Source: Candidatus Butyricimonas faecavium (GTDB lineage: Bacteria > Bacteroidota > Bacteroidia > Bacteroidales > Marinifilaceae). From it: a stretch of DNA of 64,000 nt. The DNA lies in the NCBI GenBank assembly GCA_944321125.1, contig CALUKD010000007.1, positions 62,001 through 126,000 of the forward strand, in the 5' to 3' direction. Of the stretch, positions 35,918 through 45,045 are shown piece after piece. Both the position numbers and the translations under genes were made by a program. The first letter of the stretch is position 1. The number at the start of each line of letters is the position of its first letter. The notes beneath the pieces are model-generated. The model worked only from the letters and a program-made list of their open reading frames with translations. It was not told the origin of the DNA and ran no database searches.

Positions 35918-36691
35918 ATGAATATCGATTTGGAAAACACATTGGAGCTTGCTGTTGCGTGGGCGAAGGAAGTTGGGGAAGTGCAACTGTCTTACTTCAG
36001 AAATGGTCATTTGGATATAGAAACGAAGTCAACGGTGCACGATGTCGTGACGAAAGTGGATAAACTAAGTGAGTCCATACTGATTGAACGTATTAATGAG
36101 TGTTTTCCTGATCATAGTGTGTTGGGGGAAGAAAGCGGGGAACATGATGTTCATAGTGACTATCTGTGGGTGGTAGACCCTTTGGATGGGACAAATAACT
36201 ACAGTCAGGGATTACCTGTATTTTGTGTGTCTATCGGACTGCAATATCAAGGGAAAACTTTACTCGGGGTGGTGTACGCTCCCTACTTGGACGAGTTGTA
36301 TACGGCTATCCGGGGGAAAGGGGCTTTTTTGAATCATGTTTCGATCCATGTTTCTGATAAAACAGAACTCGATCGCTCGGTTTTAGCCACCGGTTTCCCT
36401 TATGACAAGGGAATTCATCCTGTAAATAATATAGATAATCTAAGTCGAATTTTACCACATTTACGAGGAATACGACGTATGGGGTCTGCCGCTTACGATC
36501 TTTGCGGAGTGGCGGCTGGATTCCTTGATGGATATTGGGAATTGGGCTTGAAACTCTGGGATGTATGTGCCGGAGTGCTTATCGTCCAAGAGGCTGGAGG
36601 TTATGTTGAACCTTTCCGGGATGACCGGGGAATTGCGATATTATCGGGTAATCCGAAGATCGTGGAGAAAATGAAAGAATATATAAACTGA
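35918..36691 (+). CDS. Inositol-monophosphatase-family phosphatase
   Basis: Mg2+-dependent sugar/inositol phosphatase fold, 257 aa from ATG 35918; an in-frame TTG at 35873 overlaps the preceding gene and is rejected. Metal-site motifs: GEESGEH near residue 70, WVVDPLDGTNNY near residue 87-98, and the C-terminal LWDVCAGVLIVQEAGGYVE near residue 215. It could be SuhB-, CysQ- or histidinol-phosphatase-like; the sequence alone does not choose. Cytoplasmic. Confidence 0.88.
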   Translation: MNIDLENTLELAVAWAKEVGEVQLSYFRNGHLDIETKSTVHDVVTKVDKLSESILIERINECFPDHSVLGEESGEHDVHSDYLWVVDPLDGTNNYSQGLPVFCVSIGLQYQGKTLLGVVYAPYLDELYTAIRGKGAFLNHVSIHVSDKTELDRSVLATGFPYDKGIHPVNNIDNLSRILPHLRGIRRMGSAAYDLCGVAAGFLDGYWELGLKLWDVCAGVLIVQEAGGYVEPFRDDRGIAILSGNPKIVEKMKEYIN

Positions 36692-36782
36692 GCTTCATTT
36701 TCTGAAATTGACGTGGGTAAATTGCGTTAGATTAATAATGGTATGCCCAGATCGGGTGAAAGGGGCATCCAATGGGCAGAAA

Positions 36783-38084
36783 TCACCTTGAAATTTCTAT
36801 TTTAGCACGCATATTTTTGATTTTTTCTTTTCGAATGAGTGAAATAAGCTTTCTTAAATTACCCCGTTTTACAGCGACAAAAGAATGGTAATCTTTTACC
36901 TCTATTTTGCCGATATCTTCTTTTTTCAGTTTTCCTTTCTGGCATAAGAATCCGACGACATCCATTTTGTTTACTTTGTCTTTTTTACCTTTTCCAATGT
37001 AGAGGGTTGACCAGTATGGTTCTGCCGGGGCAGGATATTTACCGACAGGAGTATATGTTTCCGGGACATCAGCTAAATAATCCGGGAGAGGAGCATCTTT
37101 TTCAAGTAAGAGGAAAGCGGTCCCGGATGCATTCATTCGTGCTGTTCTCCCGTTTCGATGTATAAAAGATTCCGTTTTTTCAGATAGGTGATAGTGAATA
37201 ATATATTTTATTTCCGGAATATCTAGGCCACGGGATGCGAGGTCGGTAGAAATGAAGATGTAGGTACTTCCGTTACGGAATTTGCACAGCACTCGTTCGC
37301 GTTCTTCTTGTTTCATGCCTCCATGAAAATACTCGTTGTTCACGTTTTTATCCCATAGGTAGTTGCTTACTTCTTCTGCTTGTTCTCGATAGTTACAAAA
37401 AATTAACGTAGGACCTTCTTCCAAGTCGCAGAGTAATTTGTAGAGTGTGGCAAGTTTATTATGATTTTCGATGTACACACTTTTAAGGGTTAATTTGATG
37501 GGAGAAGCTCCTTCAAGAAAATTTAGCACGAGAGGAGTTCGTAGACCCGTGAATTCGGGTATCTTGACGGCTGATGTTGCAGAGGTTAAGACTCGCTTTT
37601 GTAAGTGTGGTAAGTGCGAGAAGATGGTTTCCATGTCTTCTTGAAATCCAAATTCCAGTGCTTTGTCGAATTCATCAAGGATGATCGTGGAGATGGAGTC
37701 CGTGTCAATTGTTCCCCGGGTGATGTGGTCAAGTATTCGTCCGGGAGTCCCGATGATCAGCGTGGGTATGTATGATAGACTACGGCTTTCCACGTTAATA
37801 TCATGTCCCCCATAGCAACATACGACTTTGAAGCCACTTTTCAGAGAGCGGAATACTTGTTCTATCTGTAAGGCCAGTTCTCTTGATGGTACTAGGATAA
37901 TAGCCTGTGCTTTCGTACTGTCCGGATCTAGGTTTTCCAATAAGGGTAACAGAAAGGCCAAAGTTTTGCCTGATCCGGTGGGAGAGAGCAGGATGATGTG
38001 GTCATTTTCCCGGTGGGCTTTCAGCGAGGTTTCTTGTATTTCGTTTAACGAGGATATTCCAAGGGTTTGTAGGATGGGTAACAT
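36783..38084 (-). CDS. DEAD-box-type RNA helicase, DbpA-like
   Basis: ATP-dependent RNA helicase, 433 aa. Motifs: Walker A LLSPTGSGKT (about residue 33-42), Ia VPSRELA, Ib GTPGR, II reads DEFD instead of DEAD, III SAT, and VI HRNGRTAR. The C-terminal 70 residues (KMDVVGFLCQKGKLKKEDIGKIEV...FVAVKRGNLRKLI) match the DbpA-type RNA-binding domain that targets 23S rRNA in E. coli DbpA, so a ribosome-assembly role is likely. ATG at 38084. Confidence 0.88.
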   Translation of the reverse strand: MLPILQTLGISSLNEIQETSLKAHRENDHIILLSPTGSGKTLAFLLPLLENLDPDSTKAQAIILVPSRELALQIEQVFRSLKSGFKVVCCYGGHDINVESRSLSYIPTLIIGTPGRILDHITRGTIDTDSISTIILDEFDKALEFGFQEDMETIFSHLPHLQKRVLTSATSAVKIPEFTGLRTPLVLNFLEGASPIKLTLKSVYIENHNKLATLYKLLCDLEEGPTLIFCNYREQAEEVSNYLWDKNVNNEYFHGGMKQEERERVLCKFRNGSTYIFISTDLASRGLDIPEIKYIIHYHLSEKTESFIHRNGRTARMNASGTAFLLLEKDAPLPDYLADVPETYTPVGKYPAPAEPYWSTLYIGKGKKDKVNKMDVVGFLCQKGKLKKEDIGKIEVKDYHSFVAVKRGNLRKLISLIRKEKIKNMRAKIEISR

Positions 38085-38157
38085 GGAATTGGTTTTAAGT
38101 GTGTGATTTATGATTTTAGACTTCCTTGTACAAGAAAAATATATTTTGAGATCAAAT

Positions 38158-38964
38158 TTATTGGTGCATTAAGCTAGTTAATTTTTTCATGATCTTAGGG
38201 CGGGCGAATACAATTTTAGCTTGTTGGTAACCTTCCTCTACAATTTTATCAATGTTGTTGAGGTCGAACATACTGTATCGGCTGATGTGTTTGGGTATAA
38301 TTACTATGTCACACAGGCGAGTGTCGATATTCATGTTTGACAGGATTCCCATGTGAAAGGACCGTTCTGCCAGGTGTACCATGCTTTTGATTTGATTGCA
38401 GGGCTCCAGCGGGTCGATATGGACTCCTATGACTGTGTCACACAAATCCCGGATTGGCCGTACGGGCAAGTTCATAAATACTCCTCCATCCGAATATTGC
38501 TGGTGATTAATTGTGACGGGTACGAACACGATCGGAATGGAACAGGAGGCTAGCACGCAAGGAATTACTTTTCCCGTACTGAAATGTGTGGGTATACCTA
38601 AATTCATGTTGGTGGCAGTAACGATTAGGGGAATTTGTAGTTTTTCGAATGTATCGATATGGATAAATTCGGATAACTTTTTTTCCATTCCTGCCATGTT
38701 CATGATACCGGTTTTGGAAACTAAAGGACGTGCAAAATCGAGTAGTTTTTTATTTTTAAAGAATTTAAGTCCTTCCTCAGCCGAGTGTCCAGATGCGAAT
38801 ATAAGCCCTGCTATTGCACCTGCACTGGTTCCCGAAATAATGTCCGGTTTGATTCCCAATTCTTGCATAGCTTTGTATACTCCTAAATGAGCAAAACCTC
38901 TTGCTCCTCCTCCGCTTAATGCCAATCCCAATTTGTATGGTCGTTGTTGTTGGTCGTTTTCCAT
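38158..38964 (-). CDS. Patatin-like phospholipase
   Basis: Serine lipid hydrolase of the patatin/RssA type, 268 aa, without a signal peptide. The catalytic parts are all present: oxyanion motif LSGGGARGFAHLG (residues 15-27), nucleophile elbow GTSAG (Ser about 45), and the Asp of YSDGGVFMNLP near residue 158. Small single-domain members act on cytoplasmic or membrane lipids; the substrate is unknown. It lies downstream of gapA, separated by that gene's terminator, and is on the same strand. Confidence 0.9.
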   Translation of the reverse strand: MENDQQQRPYKLGLALSGGGARGFAHLGVYKAMQELGIKPDIISGTSAGAIAGLIFASGHSAEEGLKFFKNKKLLDFARPLVSKTGIMNMAGMEKKLSEFIHIDTFEKLQIPLIVTATNMNLGIPTHFSTGKVIPCVLASCSIPIVFVPVTINHQQYSDGGVFMNLPVRPIRDLCDTVIGVHIDPLEPCNQIKSMVHLAERSFHMGILSNMNIDTRLCDIVIIPKHISRYSMFDLNNIDKIVEEGYQQAKIVFARPKIMKKLTSLMHQ

Positions 38965-38992
38965 GTGGTTAGTGAGTGTATGTTTGGGAACT

Positions 38993-39017
38993 AAAAAAGG
39001 GGCGATCGCCCCTTTTT

Positions 39018-39019
<2 letters not shown>
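38993..39019 (-). terminator. Terminator of gapA
   Basis: The palindrome GGGGCGATCGCCCC (38999-39012) is flanked by an A-run and a T-run, giving an intrinsic terminator readable on both strands. It sits immediately after the gapA stop on the minus strand. Confidence 0.85.
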
Positions 39020-40127
<1,108 letters not shown>

Positions 40128-40161
40128 TTAGTTATACGCGAACGTTTTTTTTCTTAAAAAA

Positions 40162-40193
40162 GTTTGCGCAAACGTTTTAAATATATATCTTTG
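40162..40193 (+). promoter_or_regulatory. Divergent consensus promoter with palindromic operator candidate
   Basis: TTTG (40163-40166), exactly 19 nt, then TATCTTTG (40186-40193) on the plus strand. The -33 box lies inside a perfect 12-bp palindrome GTTTGCGCAAAC (40162-40173), which looks like a repressor site. There is no plus-strand gene downstream, only a terminator about 65 bp on. Confidence 0.65.
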
Positions 40194-40199
40194 CCCAAT

Positions 40200-40282
40200 A
40201 ATCAAAGGAAATGTTTTTTGCTTTTATAAGTGTAGTAAATTTATTGTTAGTGTGTTAAAAAGAGGCCATCGGCCTCTTTTTT
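40200..40282 (+). ncRNA. Candidate small RNA between gapA and tilS
   Basis: A consensus promoter (40163-40193) and an intrinsic terminator (40257-40282) enclose about 80 nt with no ORF, on the plus strand, opposite both neighbours. The body is A/T rich (AAAGGAAATG near 40204, TAAGTGTAGTAAAT near 40227). Only the transcription signals are seen; no known RNA family is recognised. Confidence 0.5.
40257..40282. terminator. Bidirectional terminator (tilS / small RNA candidate)
   Basis: AAAAAGAGGCC-ATC-GGCCTCTTTTTT has an 11-bp perfect stem with a 3-nt loop and T-runs on both strands. It lies 11 nt after the tilS stop on the minus strand. Confidence 0.85.
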
Positions 40283-40293
40283 CTTTTCCATAA

Positions 40294-41631
40294 TTATGGA
40301 ATAATTCCTTTTAATTGTTTAATAATTAGAACTCTTTTTGTGGCGGGAGATACCTTGTAGCGATCGTCTATGCGGTGACCGACTACCCAAATAATGTCCT
40401 TGCCGGATTGTAGGAGAAGACAGTCTTTTTTCTGCTTGGCACTGAATTTCTGATCTGTGAAAAAGTCACTTAATTTTTTTTTACTACGTTTCATTCCGAG
40501 AGGACAGAACCAGTCACCCCGAGACCAGTGACGTAACACGAGCGGATAGGTGATTTTGTCGAGATCAAAACAACCTGTATTAAGGTCACGAGGAACAATG
40601 AAGGCATCATCGATATCTTGTTCTTCGAGTTGGAAGATCATGTTATCAACGTGGTATTCTCCACTGTCGGCTAAAAGAGTACGTTCGTTTTCTTTTTCTA
40701 GAATATTGAACAGGCGCCAGTAGGTTCGACCTTTCGTGAGTAAGTATTCTTCTGCTTCAAATTGTTTCCCGGGAATGGCATCACTACTTGCTAAAATGTC
40801 CTCGATTTGAGTAGCATTGAATCCATATGGCCGAAGTATTTCGAATAAGAGAGTGTAAGGGGCTGGGGCTGCCAGCGTTTTCTGTATATCAATGAGAATT
40901 TCCCCGTTTTCTTCGCTAATCACTTTTTCTTTTAGACGGTTGATGCCATAGCGGTAAATTTGTTCTACTTCTTTGAGAGTATTACAGTTCTCTCGAACCG
41001 TATTGAGGAACGAGGGGTTGATGTCTTTGCAGACCGGGATGATCATGTGGCGTATTTTATTGCGCACGTAGTCGAGCGAGTTGTTAGTTGAGTCAGTACG
41101 ATATCCCAATTGGTTTTGTTCAATGTAAGCGATGATTTCTTCCCGGGAACGAGACAAGAGTGGACGCAGAATACGATCTTTCACTGGACGGATACCGGTA
41201 AGTCCTTTGATTCCTGTTCCGCGACATATATTAATAAAGAGAGTTTCGGCAAGGTCATCTGCATGGTGCCCTACGACAATGTAATCCATTTTCTTTTTTT
41301 GGCGCATTTCTTCGAACCATTCGTAGCGTAGCTCCCGTGCGGCCATTTCTATGCTAATGCCTTTTTTCTTGGCGTATTCTTGTGTGTCAAAGCGTTTCAC
41401 GCTCATGGGAATACCATAGGTTTCACAGAATCGTTTTACAAATTGCTCATCCATGTTTGATTCCTTGCCCCGCAAGTTGAAGTTACAATGCAAAGCATGT
41501 AGGCGTAGGTTCAAGTATTTGAACGCATGGAGTAAAGTAATCGAATCGGCTCCCCCGCTAACGGCGATGATAAATCCCGCTTTTTGATCAATCTTGTGTT
41601 CCTTGAGGAACTGTTTTATCGTGTCCAACAT
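40294..41631 (-). CDS. tilS: tRNA(Ile)-lysidine synthetase
   Basis: Modifies C34 of the tRNA-Ile(CAU) anticodon to lysidine, essential for AUA decoding. The N-terminal PP-loop motif is AVSGGADSITLLHAF (residues 24-38). The family block HHADDLAETLFINICRGTGIKGLTGI lies near residue 127-152. A central helical domain and a C-terminal TilS domain (LRHWSRGDWFCPLGMKRSKKKLSDFF) follow. 445 aa, normal length. ATG at 41631. Confidence 0.95.
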   Translation of the reverse strand: MLDTIKQFLKEHKIDQKAGFIIAVSGGADSITLLHAFKYLNLRLHALHCNFNLRGKESNMDEQFVKRFCETYGIPMSVKRFDTQEYAKKKGISIEMAARELRYEWFEEMRQKKKMDYIVVGHHADDLAETLFINICRGTGIKGLTGIRPVKDRILRPLLSRSREEIIAYIEQNQLGYRTDSTNNSLDYVRNKIRHMIIPVCKDINPSFLNTVRENCNTLKEVEQIYRYGINRLKEKVISEENGEILIDIQKTLAAPAPYTLLFEILRPYGFNATQIEDILASSDAIPGKQFEAEEYLLTKGRTYWRLFNILEKENERTLLADSGEYHVDNMIFQLEEQDIDDAFIVPRDLNTGCFDLDKITYPLVLRHWSRGDWFCPLGMKRSKKKLSDFFTDQKFSAKQKKDCLLLQSGKDIIWVVGHRIDDRYKVSPATKRVLIIKQLKGIIP

Positions 41632-41715
41632 AACCTTGTTCTTTTATGAATAGCCTAAATTAGCGATTTTTCTTGAAAGAAAAGGGGAAATTAAGAATAA
41701 AAGTGCGGATTTATT

Positions 41716-43548
41716 TTACCAGAAGCGTTGCTTCCCATTTTGAATTGTGAATATACGCTCTTCTTTACCTGCCGTGTGATTGCGTAACCAGTAAATAGCA
41801 TTTGAAGGAACATTTTCAAACTCAATAGAATAGTCTGTGGCAATTTTACAACCAAGGGATTGCCAACCATTGAGGTCGAAATAGAAAAGTTCATATTCGT
41901 TACCGGGGTATATGCCATTAGCATCGTTGCGGGGTAGATAAATCATTTCCGATATACAGACGGGATGGCCGAAATCCACGATGAGTTGGTGGGATACTCT
42001 GCCGTGGGAAAGTGGGTCATTGTCGAAAAGATTAGCGAGATGAGCGCCCTTGCCTTCAGGATCTATGATTGTTCCGGTTAGAGTATGGCCCTGATTGTTC
42101 TTAAATTTCCATTCGGCAAGTTCCACGATCTTCGAGTGGTTAAATCGCCAATAACGGTATTTTTGCGTGGTGTCAACCGGAACAATGACGGGGTACATAT
42201 TGGGATTACGGGTGATATCGTGGATGTGTGTAGCGTTCTGAAACGATGGGTCGTTCGAAGCTTGGAATGCCGCCCCGATAAGAGCATTGCCGTGGTACAC
42301 CTTATTGTGATGCAAGGGGTATTTACGAGAGAGAATGAGAGTCTTGCGTTGTGTCGTATCAGGACGTAGTATGACGGTTGTTCCGTTGGCTCGCAGGATA
42401 AAAGGATAGGCTAAGTTACGTTGGTATTCTTTTTCGAAGTAGACCGGAAAATATACAATCTCGGGTCCCATGGAATGAAAGCTGTATTTGCCTTGTTGCA
42501 CTTTGCTCCAATCGACAATTTGAAGTTCCCGACTATTGAATATGGCGAGATAGGCGTGACGAGCCTGTACGGGGACGGAGGCTGCGATGGTGACATCCGA
42601 AGTGTGTAGATATTTATCGGTGACATCCCGGTTGAAAGGATTGGTGAAGAATGGGGGAATGTATTCGTCTTTTTCAGGGATGGGGATAGGGTTGACCGAG
42701 TACGTGCGGCGATACACTTTCGGGGCGTTTTTTATTTCGATTTGTCCGGAGAGAATGTCTTTGTTTTTGGTGTCAATGATAACTGCCCATTCGTGGAAAC
42801 CGTTCATGTCGGCCCAGTAGGGTACGTGATCTATGGCTGCGGGAATACCTGCCATACGATATGCCAGTAATTGGAGTTGGCTGGAGAAAACGCATTCTTT
42901 GGTCGAGATGGGAATTCCCGCCAGATTGTCATTTCCTGAATCAAGGCCTAAAGCATGACCGTAGACGATCTGTGCCATATTGTAAGGGGAGTATTTTTGA
43001 TTATCAAAGTACAAACTAGCCTCTTGTAGACGATTTTTTAATCGGGAATCAATGGAATCCCGCCAATAGTCGAGGGGTTCGTTACCTATCCGGTAGGGTA
43101 GCAGGTATTCGAGGAAATCATCGAAAGCGAGGTCTTCTAACCAAGGACTAGTGGCCCATAACTGGAAAGTTTGGTCAATTTGATGAATGAGATAGTCAGC
43201 TTTCACTTGTTCGATGTCTGGTTCCACTCGAAGTTGTTGGCGAGAACGAGGATAGCGGAAAGGTTGCATGAGAATGACTTTTTTCATCAAATAGGGTGTT
43301 TTCGTGCTGTCAATGATCCGTTGGAGTTGTTGGAGGTAAGGACCATCGAGAGAGTAGTGGCCCGGCATGTTCTCTATAAGAAAAATGGCTGCTTCCCGTT
43401 TTAGGCTGTCATCGGAATAGTGTTCCAGCACTTTTTGGAGTTCCGATCCATTGTCGCCGGCGAGTTGCAGGGCTTGATCGAGTCGAGAGGTTGCTTCCCG
43501 GCAGGAGTGCAGGAAGACCACTAGAGATAGGTAAAGAATAAGGCGCAC
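41716..43548 (-). CDS. Transglutaminase-like lipoprotein with discoidin-type C-terminus
   Basis: Exported lipoprotein, 610 aa, lipobox VVFLHSC (Cys16). The central part (residues 195-300) has a transglutaminase-like core: STKECVFSSQLQLLAYRMAGIPAAIDHVPYW with the candidate Cys, then NGFHEWAVIID with His, consistent with a Cys-His pair. The C-terminal 140 residues (LANLFDNDPLSHGRVSHQLIVDFGHPVCISEMIYLPRND) look like a galactose-binding/discoidin domain. Role unknown; probably surface protein or glycan binding. A TACATTTG -7 box lies on the minus strand at 43583-43590. Confidence 0.75.
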   Translation of the reverse strand: MRLILYLSLVVFLHSCREATSRLDQALQLAGDNGSELQKVLEHYSDDSLKREAAIFLIENMPGHYSLDGPYLQQLQRIIDSTKTPYLMKKVILMQPFRYPRSRQQLRVEPDIEQVKADYLIHQIDQTFQLWATSPWLEDLAFDDFLEYLLPYRIGNEPLDYWRDSIDSRLKNRLQEASLYFDNQKYSPYNMAQIVYGHALGLDSGNDNLAGIPISTKECVFSSQLQLLAYRMAGIPAAIDHVPYWADMNGFHEWAVIIDTKNKDILSGQIEIKNAPKVYRRTYSVNPIPIPEKDEYIPPFFTNPFNRDVTDKYLHTSDVTIAASVPVQARHAYLAIFNSRELQIVDWSKVQQGKYSFHSMGPEIVYFPVYFEKEYQRNLAYPFILRANGTTVILRPDTTQRKTLILSRKYPLHHNKVYHGNALIGAAFQASNDPSFQNATHIHDITRNPNMYPVIVPVDTTQKYRYWRFNHSKIVELAEWKFKNNQGHTLTGTIIDPEGKGAHLANLFDNDPLSHGRVSHQLIVDFGHPVCISEMIYLPRNDANGIYPGNEYELFYFDLNGWQSLGCKIATDYSIEFENVPSNAIYWLRNHTAGKEERIFTIQNGKQRFW

Positions 43549-43582
43549 GGTCTATTTTTGTTTGCTGGTTAATATCATAATG

Positions 43583-43635
43583 CAAATGTATTTAATTTAT
43601 TCAAGAATGAATATTGAAAATATTATTTATCTTTG
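43583..43635. promoter_or_regulatory. Back-to-back -7 elements between divergent genes
   Basis: TACATTTG on the minus strand (43583-43590) points to the lipoprotein gene. TATCTTTG on the plus strand (43628-43635) lies 25 nt before the thioredoxin ATG. Both match TAnnTTTG; the -33 boxes are weak. Confidence 0.45.
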
Positions 43636-43660
43636 TTGAGAACCAAATAAAGAAAAGGTT

Positions 43661-44173
43661 ATGAAAAGGGTATTTATTTTTGTAGTTTTCTTATTTATGC
43701 TAGGAGGCTTAACTCGGGTTAATGCCCAAGAAAAGGAAACTTTGGTGAAAGTCGGGGATGATGTTCCCGAATTTGTCGTGGAGATGTTTGACGGACAAAA
43801 AATCGATATTAAAGATTTGAAAGGGAAAATCGTGTTAATTAATTTCTGGGCCACGTGGTGTCCTCCGTGTCAAGAGGAATTGAAGCGGGTACAGAAAGAG
43901 ATCATCGACCGTTTTAAAGGAAAAGATTTCGTGTTTTTGGCAATTTCCCGCGAGGAAACCAAAGAACAGGTGAAAAAATTCCGGGAGAGAAATGGTTACA
44001 CTTTTCCAATGGGACTTGATCCGGAACGTAAGATTTATTCCAAGTTTGCCACGGCATCAATCCCTAGAAATTTTATTGTTGATAAAAAAGGAAAGATTGT
44101 GGAAATTGAAATAGGTTATACCAAAGAGTCTTTTACCAAGATGATTGAGAAATTGGAAAAGTTGCTGAAATAA
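43661..44173 (+). CDS. TlpA/ResA-like thioredoxin-fold protein (WCPPC)
   Basis: Periplasmic disulfide oxidoreductase, 170 aa. Signal peptide MKRVFIFVVFLFMLGGLTRVNAQ, then an AhpC/TSA-TlpA-type domain: DDVPEFVVEMFDGQKIDIKDLKGKIVLINFWATWCPPC (active site near residue 67-71) and cis-Pro segment ASIPRNFIVDKKGKIV. The WCPPC dipeptide is typical of TlpA/ResA reductases. It stands alone with its own promoter and a terminator-like hairpin, and may not belong to the downstream locus, whose thioredoxins it resembles. Confidence 0.88.
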   Translation: MKRVFIFVVFLFMLGGLTRVNAQEKETLVKVGDDVPEFVVEMFDGQKIDIKDLKGKIVLINFWATWCPPCQEELKRVQKEIIDRFKGKDFVFLAISREETKEQVKKFRERNGYTFPMGLDPERKIYSKFATASIPRNFIVDKKGKIVEIEIGYTKESFTKMIEKLEKLLK

Positions 44174-44199
44174 TATTTGCTTGCTTGTTTTTATTGTAA

Positions 44200-44242
44200 A
44201 ACCCCGGGATAATCGTTTAGATATGGTATTGTCCCGGGGGTT
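44200..44242 (+). terminator. GC-rich hairpin after the thioredoxin gene
   Basis: AACCCCGGGA (44200-44209) pairs with TCCCGGGG-GTT (44232-44242) around a 22-nt loop, 27 nt after the stop. The T-tract is poor. Confidence 0.55.
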
Positions 44243-44354
44243 GTTATGGTATGTCGCAAGCATAAGGTAAGTGACGGTATTAATAAATAGAATGCTTTAA
44301 AGGAAGATTGGAATTCTTTAGGAGAGAATATGGTGTATTTTTCGTTAAATATAA

Positions 44355-44362
44355 TATCTTTG
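44355..44362 (+). promoter_or_regulatory. Promoter -7 element before the ECF sigma gene
   Basis: TATCTTTG matches TAnnTTTG, 40 nt before the ATG at 44403. No good -33 box is seen. Confidence 0.4.
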
Positions 44363-44402
44363 CCTTTGGTTATGAATAAAGGATCGATTATTGGTATCAA
44401 GA

Positions 44403-44979
44403 ATGCAGAATGTTGAGAAGATAAATATACGGAAACAGGAGGTGTTTGATAGCTATTTTCGGCGTTATTATCAGATACTGTTATTTTGCGTGTCATTATC
44501 TGAAGGAGCAGGATGAAGCGGAAGATGTGGTTCAAGACGTGTTTATGAAACTATTGAACGGGGAAGAGTGTTTTGATAGCGAAAATCATTTGAAACATTA
44601 TCTTTATAAGGCTGTTCGTAATAGTTGCCTAAATCAAATAAAAATGACCGGTATTCGTTCTGATATATTGGGATCTATACAAAAAAATGCGGAGGAAGAT
44701 GAGAATAATTTTTTTGTGAATGTCGTACGGGCTGAAATCTACCAAGAGATCATGGAAGCTATACAGGAGTTACCAACGGAATGTGGGCGAATTTTTAAAT
44801 TGGCTTACGTGGAGGGTTTCAGTAATGATGAGATTGCGACACAACTTTCAATTAGTGTGAATACTGTGAAAGCCCAAAAAAATAAAGCGAAAATCCAACT
44901 ACGAGAAAAATTGAAAGGATTATATCCGGTAATGTTGTTATTACTAAGTAATTATTGGGAGTATTATCTTTTTTTATAA
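44403..44979 (+). pseudogene. ECF sigma-70 factor gene with a +1 frameshift
   Basis: Regulatory gene of the SusCD locus. The true N-terminus starts at ATG 44403 (MQNVEKINIRKQEVFDSYF, then RRYYQILLF) and runs out of frame. The rest (ACHYLKEQDEAEDVVQDVF, region 2, then region 4 with FSNDEIATQLSISVNTVKAQK) is read one base on. Removing one T from the TTTT at 44484-44487 gives a continuous 191-aa sigma factor, a normal length. The ORF seen in the second frame opens only with TTG at 44446 and lacks the first half of region 2. Either a mutation, a sequence error, or a +1 recoding site. FecR follows 66 nt later. Confidence 0.75.
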
Positions 44980-45045
44980 AAAAGTTGTCTTTTGCGTAAT
45001 CCTTTTATTCAAGTTATTTGTAATAGGGGAAATTTTACGAAAGAG

